Positions 57,394 to 64,000 of a stretch of DNA of 64,000 bases are shown here, one piece after another. The DNA comes from Streptomyces sp. NBC_01723. GTDB taxonomy: Bacteria > Actinomycetota > Actinomycetes > Streptomycetales > Streptomycetaceae. The notes beneath the pieces are model-generated. The model was not told the DNA's origin. It did no database searches and worked only from the letters and a program-made list of their open reading frames with translations. The first letter of the stretch is position 1. Every line of letters starts with the position of its first letter. Both the position numbers and the translations under genes were made by a program. Location: NCBI RefSeq assembly GCF_036246005.1, contig NZ_CP109171.1, positions 1,724,001-1,788,000 on the forward strand, given 5' to 3'.

Positions 57394-57981
57394 TCAGCTG
57401 ACGCGTTCGGCGTGGTGCTTGACGCCGCGGAGCTGGACCTCCGCCGGGAGGGACGAGAGGCCGGCCGAGTCCCGGGCGTGGGTCAGGGCCCCGGTGGTGA
57501 GGTCGTGCAGGGCGGTGCCGGGATCGACGTGGGGGGCCAGCAGCAGCCGGACGCGGGTCCTCGGGGCGTCGCGGCGTCCGGTGAGCCGGACCGCGGCCCG
57601 CTCCACCCCGTCCACCCGGTCCGCCTCCCCGGCGAGGACGCCCTCCAGCGCCCGGCCGCGCAGCGACGCGGCCTCGCCGTCCCCGGTGTCGACGAGGACC
57701 TCGGAGAGCCGGCGGCGGCGCAGAACCGCGACCAGCCACCACAGGGCGAGCAGCAACAGCACGGCGAGCGCCGCGATGACGACCGGCCACCACCAGCCGG
57801 CGTCCCGCCATCGGGTCCGCTCGGCGGTACTGAGCAGCACGTCGTGCGGCCCCTGGTGGACCCACCAGGAGGGCGCGGGGAGGTCGAACCCGACGGCGAG
57901 CACGGCGCCGCCGAGGGCGAGCAGGACCAGGCCCACGAGGCCGGTCAGCACACGGTCGACGGTCCTGAGCACCTGCCTCAC
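57394..57981 (-). CDS. Alkaline-shock-response membrane anchor protein (AmaP-like)
   Basis: A 195-residue protein with two membrane helices (about 12-32, LTGLVGLVLLALGGAVLAVG; and 65-88, PVVIAALAVLLLLALWWLVAV) and a C-terminal domain (SLRGRALEGVLAGEADRVDGVERAAVRLTG and so on). The latter has the Asp23-like, AmaP-type pattern of anchors for Asp23/Gls24 proteins at the membrane. Last in a minus-strand operon of five envelope-stress genes. Overlaps the DUF6286 gene by 4 bases. Confidence 0.82.
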   Translation of the reverse strand: MRQVLRTVDRVLTGLVGLVLLALGGAVLAVGFDLPAPSWWVHQGPHDVLLSTAERTRWRDAGWWWPVVIAALAVLLLLALWWLVAVLRRRRLSEVLVDTGDGEAASLRGRALEGVLAGEADRVDGVERAAVRLTGRRDAPRTRVRLLLAPHVDPGTALHDLTTGALTHARDSAGLSSLPAEVQLRGVKHHAERVS

Positions 57982-58649
57982 CCCTTCCGGCCGGGACGCG
58001 CCACCCGCAGGGACACGGCAGGCGGCCGGGCCAGGCCGAGACCGCGCACCGCGTCCTCGAGCACGCCGTCCAGATCGGCCCGTACGTCGTCCAGTTCACG
58101 GAAGTGCGACAGCGCGCGCACACGTGCCTTGCGGCGGCGCATCCGCACCCGGGCCGACTGCACCCCGGCGACCTCCATGGCCCGGTCGCGCAGCACGGTG
58201 GCGGCCGCGTCCCGGTGCAGCCCGGCGCGTACGTCCGGGTGGGTGCGCCGCATCGGCAGCACCCTGCGCAGGCCGGGGGTGAGCGCCAGCAGCAGGAGCC
58301 AGAGCCCGAGGGCCGCGGCGACTCCCGCGCCGACCAGCACCCACGTGTCGTCCAGGGGGCGCTCCGCGAGCTGCCGGGCCAGGTCGCGGCGCCAGCCGAG
58401 GGCGTCGCGGCCGGTACGGACGGCGACGACGTCGTAGAGGAAGGCCCCCGCGACGAGCAGGACCAGGAGGGCGACGATGCCGGCGGGGACGCGGCGCGCG
58501 GACCAGAAGCGGTGGGCCGTTCCGCTCTCCGGCACGTCGGGGACGTGCTTCTCCATGGCGGGCGGACCGGGCCGCTCGGGGCCGGGTTCCACAACCGGCA
58601 GACGCCGGGTGCTGCCCTCGGCCGCCTCGGGGCCCTGGGACTCGCTCAT
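57978..58649 (-). CDS. DUF6286-type membrane protein
   Basis: A 223-residue protein. The disordered N-terminus (about 1-48) is followed by two helices (about 53-73, PAGIVALLVLLVAGAFLYDVV; and 102-123, LVGAGVAAALGLWLLLLAL). A C-terminal cytoplasmic domain (THPDVRAGLHRDAAATVLRDRAMEV and so on) pairs with Asp23-like proteins. It is recognised as the DUF6286 family typical for actinobacterial Asp23 clusters. ATG at 58649 overlaps the previous gene's stop (ATGA). Function unknown. Confidence 0.8.
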   Translation of the reverse strand: MSESQGPEAAEGSTRRLPVVEPGPERPGPPAMEKHVPDVPESGTAHRFWSARRVPAGIVALLVLLVAGAFLYDVVAVRTGRDALGWRRDLARQLAERPLDDTWVLVGAGVAAALGLWLLLLALTPGLRRVLPMRRTHPDVRAGLHRDAAATVLRDRAMEVAGVQSARVRMRRRKARVRALSHFRELDDVRADLDGVLEDAVRGLGLARPPAVSLRVARPGRKG

Positions 58650-59029
58650 CGCGTCCTCCCCCGCCTCGCGCCGTACTCCCGCGCCAGGTGCAGCCGCTCC
58701 ACCTGGACGGCGACCTCCGGCACCGCCATGCCCACCAACGTCCTTACCCGCTGCACGACTTGGTGGCGCACCTGACCGCAGCGGGCGCCGATGTCGCACG
58801 GGTAGTCGAGTTCGAGGTGGACCCGGACGTGCGCGACGTCGTGGTGGACGGCCACGCTCGCGTGCGGGCGCGCTGCGTCCGGATGGAGCGGACCGACCGC
58901 CTCGCGGGCCGCCTGGGCGGCGACCTTGGCGACCACCCGGTCGGCGATCCGCGTGGCACCGCACTCGCCCGGTGCGACGGCCGCCGGGGACTCCAGGACC
59001 TCGCCGGCCCCACCGCTCACGCCGGTCAC
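58646..59029 (-). CDS. Asp23/Gls24 family envelope-stress protein
   Basis: A 127-residue Asp23/Gls24 domain protein (GATRIADRVVAKVAAQAAREAVGP then VHHDVAHVRVHLELDYPCDI, and QVVQRVRTLVGMAVPEVAVQVERLHL). Asp23 proteins collect at the membrane through AmaP. Two such genes occur in this cluster. The GTG start at 59029 overlaps the upstream gene's stop (GTGA). No transmembrane segment. Confidence 0.85.
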   Translation of the reverse strand: MTGVSGGAGEVLESPAAVAPGECGATRIADRVVAKVAAQAAREAVGPLHPDAARPHASVAVHHDVAHVRVHLELDYPCDIGARCGQVRHQVVQRVRTLVGMAVPEVAVQVERLHLAREYGARRGRTR

Positions 59030-59211
59030 CGCCGTCGGTCGTCGCGGGTGCGGAAGAAGTCACCGAGTTCCAGGTCGCCCTCCAGAAGGCGGCCGACGAC
59101 GAACCCGACCGCGCCCAGGGCCGCCACCAGCAGGAAGGCGCCGAATCCGCCGAAGTACCCGGCGAACCCCAGCGCCATGCCGGCGATCAGGCCGACCACG
59201 GCCATGCTCAT
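59026..59211 (-). CDS. Small two-helix membrane protein (DUF2273-like)
   Basis: A 61-residue protein with two membrane helices (about 3-20 and 23-42) and a charged C-terminus (GDLELGDFFRTRDDRRR). It resembles the small DUF2273 proteins encoded within Asp23/AmaP clusters. The GTGA overlap with the following gene and 39 bases to the previous one place it in the operon. Confidence 0.75.
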   Translation of the reverse strand: MSMAVVGLIAGMALGFAGYFGGFGAFLLVAALGAVGFVVGRLLEGDLELGDFFRTRDDRRR

Positions 59212-59250
59212 GGTGCGCTCCCCTCGTTCACCGCTGCCTCGTCCTCCACG

Positions 59251-59730
59251 TCACTTGATCCGGGGCTCCGGCTCCTCGTCCTCCTCGTCGGGCAGCTTCA
59301 CATCGCTGACGGCGATGTTGACCTCGACGACCTCGAGACCGGTCATCCGCTCCACCGCGGCCACCACGTTCTCCCGCACGTCCCGGGCCACGTCCGAGAT
59401 CGACACGCCGTACTCGACGACGATCTCCAGGTCGAGGGCGGTCTGCTTCTCCCCGACCTCGGCCTTCACTCCCCGTGTCACACCGGACTTGGTCCCGCCG
59501 GGCACCCGGTCGCGCACGGCGCCGAAGGTGCGCGACATGCCGCTGCCCATGGCGTGCACACCGGCGACGTCCCGTGCCGCCATTCCGGTGATCTTCTCGA
59601 CGACGCCGTCGGCGATGGTGGTCCGTCCCCGGCTCCCGGGGGCTCCACCACCGCGTCGGATCTGGCCCTTGCCGGTACTCGGACTGTCGATCGTTTCCTG
59701 CCCGGTCCGGTGGCTCTCCATGTCGGTCAT
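59251..59730 (-). CDS. Asp23/Gls24 family envelope-stress protein
   Basis: A 159-residue Asp23 protein. A disordered basic N-terminus is followed by the Asp23 domain (GRTTIADGVVEKITGMAARDVAGVHAMG, ALDLEIVVEYGVSISDVARDVRENVVAAVERMTGLEVVEVNIAVSDV) and an acidic tail (DEEDEEPEPRIK). First gene of the five-gene operon. The ATG at 59730 was chosen because the longer open frame reads out of phase with any domain. Divergent from the P10-like gene by 88 bases. Confidence 0.88.
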   Translation of the reverse strand: MTDMESHRTGQETIDSPSTGKGQIRRGGGAPGSRGRTTIADGVVEKITGMAARDVAGVHAMGSGMSRTFGAVRDRVPGGTKSGVTRGVKAEVGEKQTALDLEIVVEYGVSISDVARDVRENVVAAVERMTGLEVVEVNIAVSDVKLPDEEDEEPEPRIK

Positions 59731-59818
59731 GGCCGTACGTCCCTTCCGGTCGTAGTCCCCGTGACCACGGTAGGCGTGGTGGGGACTCCGCGCGCCACGG
59801 ATACGGCAGGCTGGAGCA

Positions 59819-60586
59819 ATGACGACGGCGGACCGGTGGACGCGCACGATGCGGGAGCGGTTGGGGCTCGGCAGGCTGCTGCCGCTGGGTGAGCCCCGGG
59901 ACGGGGCGTGGATCGCTGAGCGCGCGGCACGGGAGGTGCTGCTGACGGCGGCCGGCTGCGTCGCCGGGGTACGGCCCGGCGGTCTGCGCATCGGGCTCGC
60001 CAGCCCGGAGGACACCCGGGAGCCCGCCGTACCGCCGCCGCCGGGCGCCCTGCCGCCTGGACCGCTGCGGGTGACGGCCGACTTCACGGCGACCATGGAC
60101 GGCGCGCCGGCCGCCGCGGAGCCGCTGCCGGCGAGGGCCGCGCGGCTGCGGGCGGCGCTGACGGAGGCGGCGGCCGACGGGCTCGGCCTCGCGGTGACGG
60201 ACGTGGACCTGAAGGCGACGGGCCTGTGGGACGCGGCCACGGACACGGCCCCCGAGCGGGAGCCTCCCGGGTCTCGGCCGGACGGGGGAACGGAGCCGGG
60301 AACCGCCGGCGCCGACGACGAGGGGCCCGGGGACGAAGGCCGCGTCGCCCGGGCCGCGCTGGGGGTGCCGGGTGTGGTCCGGCTGACCGGCGTACTGGGC
60401 CGTCCGGTCCACGTGACGGAGCCGCCGGCGGGCGAGGGTGCGCTGCCGCGCCGCCATGTCCGGCTGGAGCTGGCGGTGGCGGCGGACCACCGGGCCGTGG
60501 AGGTGGCCCGGCGGGTCCGTGCGGCGGTGTCCGAGGCGCTGCCCGACCGTCCGTCGGTGGCGGTGGTGGTGACGGCGGTCGGCTGA
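59819..60586 (+). CDS. Nucleopolyhedrovirus P10-like family protein of Streptomyces (Asp23-cluster associated)
   Basis: A 255-residue protein. The N-terminus (WTRTMRERLGLGRLLPLGEPRDGAWIAERAAREVL) matches the family carrying this odd database name; there is no real tie to viral P10. It seems to have two Asp23-like halves (VRPGGLRIGLASPED... and VARAALGVPGVVRLTGVLGRPVHV, VRLELAVAADHRAVEVARRVRAAVSEAL) joined by a Gly/Pro/Asp-rich linker. It lies divergently from the Asp23 operon, so it probably acts in the same process. Confidence 0.75.
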   Translation: MTTADRWTRTMRERLGLGRLLPLGEPRDGAWIAERAAREVLLTAAGCVAGVRPGGLRIGLASPEDTREPAVPPPPGALPPGPLRVTADFTATMDGAPAAAEPLPARAARLRAALTEAAADGLGLAVTDVDLKATGLWDAATDTAPEREPPGSRPDGGTEPGTAGADDEGPGDEGRVARAALGVPGVVRLTGVLGRPVHVTEPPAGEGALPRRHVRLELAVAADHRAVEVARRVRAAVSEALPDRPSVAVVVTAVG

Positions 60587-60589
60587 GGC

Positions 60590-60617
60590 ACGGGGCCGAC
60601 CGCGCGCCGCGCCCCGT
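60590..60617. terminator. Bidirectional hairpin
   Basis: ACGGGGC (60590-60596) pairs with GCCCCGT (60611-60617), with a 14-base GC-rich loop. It lies between the converging P10-like and enoyl-CoA hydratase genes. No T-run, so a modest call. Confidence 0.5.
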
Positions 60618-60621
60618 CCGA

Positions 60622-61425
60622 CTACTCCCCGAGCCCCGCCAGGTCGCGCAGGCGGCGTGCCTGGGCGGCCCGCTCCGCGGTGCGCTGGGTCTCGTAGTCG
60701 CGGTGCTGGGCGCCCTGGAGGAGGACCTTGGTCTCGACGACCGCGTCGCGGGGCGCGGCGAGGACCGCCGCCACCAGGTCGTGCACGGCGCCGTCGAGCT
60801 GGTCCGCGGGTACGGCCAGGTTGGCCAGGCCGCTGTTCACGGCCTCCTCGGCCATGACGAAGCGCCCGGTCGCGCAGATCTCCAGCGCGCGGGCGTAGCC
60901 GACGAGGGACACCAAGGGGTGCGTGCCGGTCAGGTCCGGCACCAGGCCCAGGCTGGTCTCGCGCATGGCGAACTGCACGTCGTCGGCGACGACCCGCAGG
61001 TCACAGGCGAGGGCCAGCTGAAAGCCCGCCCCGATGGCGTGCCCCTGCACGGCCGCGACGGACAGGATGTCGCCGCGCCGCCACCAGGTGAATCCCTCCT
61101 GGTACTCGGCGATGGCGTCATCCAGCTCGGCGTCGCCGCCCCGCGCGAGGTCGATGAACGACGGTTCGCCGTCGAAGCCCTCGGGCGTGAACGCCTGCCG
61201 GTCGAGCCCGGCCGAGAAGGACTTGCCCTCGGCCCGCAGCACCACGGCCCGGACGGAACCGGGCAGCAGCCGGCCGGCCTCGGCGAGCGCCCGCCACAGA
61301 GCGGGGCTCTGCGCGTTGCGCTTGGCGGGGTTGGTCAGCGTCACCGTGGCGATCGCGTCGTCGACGGTGAGCCGCACGCCGTCCCGGTCGAGTGCGGGAC
61401 CGGTGTCGTGGGCGGGCGAAGCCAT
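60622..61425 (-). CDS. Enoyl-CoA hydratase/isomerase family protein
   Basis: A 267-residue crotonase-fold protein. It has NPAKRNAQSPALWRALAEA, the CoA-oxyanion segment LRAEGKSFSAGLDRQAF, VAAVQGHAIGAGFQLALACDLRVVADDVQFAMRETSLGLVPDLTGTHPLVSLVGYARALEI and a helical C-terminus. The first catalytic Glu is replaced by Gln/Gly positions (HAIGAGFQLALACD), while E in RETSLGL is kept, so the reaction may be isomerisation rather than hydration. No beta-oxidation partner is adjacent. ATG at 61425. Confidence 0.88.
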   Translation of the reverse strand: MASPAHDTGPALDRDGVRLTVDDAIATVTLTNPAKRNAQSPALWRALAEAGRLLPGSVRAVVLRAEGKSFSAGLDRQAFTPEGFDGEPSFIDLARGGDAELDDAIAEYQEGFTWWRRGDILSVAAVQGHAIGAGFQLALACDLRVVADDVQFAMRETSLGLVPDLTGTHPLVSLVGYARALEICATGRFVMAEEAVNSGLANLAVPADQLDGAVHDLVAAVLAAPRDAVVETKVLLQGAQHRDYETQRTAERAAQARRLRDLAGLGE

Positions 61426-61514
61426 GGGGCGCCTCCGAAAGGTGCGGTCGTCGTCCCCGCCGTACGCAGGCCCGGAGGCCGTGTGACGTCGGAGCTAAGT
61501 GACTGCACAGTAAC

Positions 61515-61544
61515 CACCCGGACGGTCGGACGACCGACCGGGTG
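61515..61544. terminator. Hairpin between gbn and the hydratase gene
   Basis: ACCCGGACGGTCG at 61516-61528 is complementary, with one mismatch, to CGACCGACCGGGT at 61531-61543, and one more pair extends it. It lies about 40 bases after the gbn stop codon (minus strand). It can end gbn transcription. Confidence 0.45.
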
Positions 61545-61582
61545 ACCACCTTCACTATCGGAGCCGAGGAGCCACCGGGATG

Positions 61583-61804
61583 TCAGGCCGTTGTGGCCTT
61601 TTTGCCCCGGGTAGCCCCGCCACGCCCTCGGAGCGTGACGCCCGACTCGCTGAGCATGCGGTGCACAAAGCCATACGAGCGGCCGGTTTCCTCGGCCAAC
61701 GCCCGGATGCTCGCACCGGCGTCGTACTTCTTCTTCAGGTCTGCCGCGAGCTTGTCGCGCGCGGCGCCGGTAACCCGGCTGCCCTTCTTCAGAGTCTCGG
61801 CCAC
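61583..61804 (-). CDS. gbn: Nucleoid-associated protein Gbn (GATC-binding), helix-turn-helix
   Basis: A 73-residue basic protein with helix-turn-helix ARDKLAADLKKKYDAGASIRALAEETGRSYGFVHRMLSESG-type sequence and a basic tail. It matches the small actinobacterial nucleoid protein SCO1839, described as Gbn and binding GATC followed by A/T then T. I chose the GTG at 61804 because AGGAGG lies 5 bases upstream, giving the same 73-residue size; the longer frame is a shadow. It would shape the chromosome and affect development. A GATC-bearing inverted repeat lies at 62108-62130. Confidence 0.85.
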   Translation of the reverse strand: MAETLKKGSRVTGAARDKLAADLKKKYDAGASIRALAEETGRSYGFVHRMLSESGVTLRGRGGATRGKKATTA

Positions 61805-62138
61805 CCGTGCCTCCTCAAGGAAGTGCGCTCTGGTCTCCTCATGATCACCCCTTCCGCGCCTCCTGGCCACCCATTCGGCAAGGTCGATGAGTCAAGGATG
61901 TGACGACAGGAGCGTGTCCCCACATGTGGAATATGGAATTCCAGAGTTTCGCGCCCGTACCGCCGAACGGGTTTCCGCGCGTAATTCCAGGTCAGAAAGG
62001 CGTCGCGGCCGGACCCCCGGCGATGGGGGGTCCGGCCGCGAATTGGATGTAGGACGCACCTCTTGATGAGGAGATCTCACACAGATGGTGGATCACGACT
62101 CGGCCGAATGATCCATACTCAGTGGATCATCCTTTCGA
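61805..62138. promoter_or_regulatory. Intergenic region between gbn and the ABC-F gene: gbn promoter side
   Basis: A 334-base gap with three structures. CCACATGTGG (61920-61929) is a perfect palindrome beside an AT-rich GGAATATGGAATTCC; the gbn promoter probably lies here, but no clear -35/-10 pair can be placed. A 16-bp stem at 62003-62041 is listed separately. ATGATCCA / TGGATCAT at 62108-62115 and 62123-62130 is a perfect 8-bp repeat with two facing GATCAT sites. Confidence 0.5.
62003..62041 (-). terminator. Stem-loop terminator after the ABC-F gene
   Basis: A perfect 16-bp stem (TCGCGGCCGGACCCCC / its complement) with a 7-base loop at 62003-62041. It lies about 100 bases after the ABC-F stop codon on the minus strand, between that gene and gbn. 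The following sequence on that strand has CCTTTCTGACC with a short T-run. Confidence 0.75.
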
Positions 62139-63737
<1,599 letters not shown>

Positions 63738-63795
63738 GGTCAGACTCCTGGGGCGGGTGGGGGCGGGATGGGCGGCTGAGGACGTTTCCCGCCGT

Positions 63796-63819
63796 CTAAT
63801 GCGCGAGGAGAATGGCCAT
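63796..63819 (-). CDS. Leader peptide MAILLAH (possible leaderless upstream ORF)
   Basis: ATG GCC ATT CTC CTC GCG CAT TAG on the minus strand encodes seven residues and ends 59 bases before the ABC-F start. A TAGACT -10 hexamer (63827-63832) lies 7 bases upstream of the ATG, so the transcript would begin at or near the AUG. No ribosome-binding site precedes it. Its place suggests attenuation or translational control of the ABC-F gene; a chance ORF remains possible since seven codons are common. Confidence 0.5.
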   Translation of the reverse strand: MAILLAH

Positions 63820-63949
63820 GGGGGCCAGTCTAACGGGGCGGTGCAACCCCTTTTCCCCGGTTCCGGTGTCAGTGGGCGGTGCCAGACTGGACACATGGGG
63901 CCGGTCCCAGGTCCGGCGCCGTCCACCGGCTCACGAGGGAGTGATCGGC

Positions 63950-64000
63950 ATGGCAGGCACCGACGGCGGGCGCCCGAGCATCTTTCCGACGCTGCTGTAC
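63950..64000 (+). CDS. VOC/glyoxalase-type protein, N-terminal fragment (tentative)
   Basis: Seventeen codons from ATG 63950 to the window edge read MAGTDGGRPSIFPTLLY. GGGAG lies 8 bases upstream. The start RPSIFPTLLY resembles the first strand of glyoxalase/VOC proteins (such as SIFPTLRYDD), but the fragment is too short to prove it. It is divergent from the ABC-F gene. Confidence 0.45.
   Translation, partial: MAGTDGGRPSIFPTLLY

Overview
This is a chromosomal window from a Streptomyces-type actinomycete. The DNA is very GC-rich with strong third-position G/C bias and many GTG or TTG starts. It encodes a chaplin secreted protein, Spo0M, a streptophobe-family membrane protein and the small nucleoid protein Gbn. 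Gene order (nadK-tlyA, chpE, fabG-inhA, moaA, gbn) matches what I remember of the S. coelicolor SCO1780-SCO1841 region; this is from memory, not a search. I see no prophage, transposase, integrase, CRISPR array, tRNA or biosynthetic gene cluster. It looks like core chromosome.

Layout. 1-10.1 kb: the recN start, nadK, tlyA, an iron-siderophore ABC transporter behind a DmdR/IdeR-type iron box, a HAD-IIA phosphatase, a DUF1015 protein and a large Arg/Asp-repeat TPR protein. 10.1-15.9 kb: one rRNA operon on the minus strand (16S-23S-5S, no spacer tRNA) with its terminator and promoter/leader region. 15.9-22.2 kb: DNA glycosylase, Spo0M, a PEBP/YbhB protein, an HNH endonuclease, an SPFH/NfeD pair and an ABC ATPase. 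22.3-27.6 kb: cysteine-free chaplin ChpE, a NarL-type two-component system, an SDR-QueA-like pair and a secreted lytic transglycosylase behind a structured leader. 27.6-39 kb: an FHA-FHA-ABCG exporter, a streptophobe protein, SerB, SixA-like phosphatase, a CynX/NimT-type MFS carrier with a 38-residue membrane partner and a divergent GntR regulator, and fabG-inhA. 39-48 kb: tldD-tldE, tyrS, small membrane proteins, moaA, and an ActP-like symporter with its DUF485 partner. 48-57 kb: two tandem secreted subtilases, a CopD-domain protein, an exonuclease-BRCT protein, SURF1, a GH15 enzyme and an atypical SDR. 57-64 kb: an Asp23/AmaP envelope-stress cluster, an enoyl-CoA hydratase homologue, gbn, and an ABC-F ATPase preceded by a 7-codon leader ORF.

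Functional groups. Cell envelope and development: chaplin, transglycosylase, Asp23/AmaP, SPFH/NfeD, streptophobe, FHA-ABC. Fatty acids: fabG-inhA. Translation: rrn operon, tlyA, tyrS, ABC-F. Cofactors: nadK, moaA. Transport: iron siderophore, MFS, acetate-type symporter. Short ATGA/GTGA/TTGA overlaps point to translational coupling in most operons.

The least-explained signals are the apparently leaderless 7-codon ORF before the ABC-F gene, a GATC-bearing inverted repeat between that gene and gbn, the RDDR repeat protein with a near-perfect 36-bp array, two mutually exclusive hairpins between moaA and the symporter, and a terminator-like hairpin ahead of a small cysteine/histidine protein gene.
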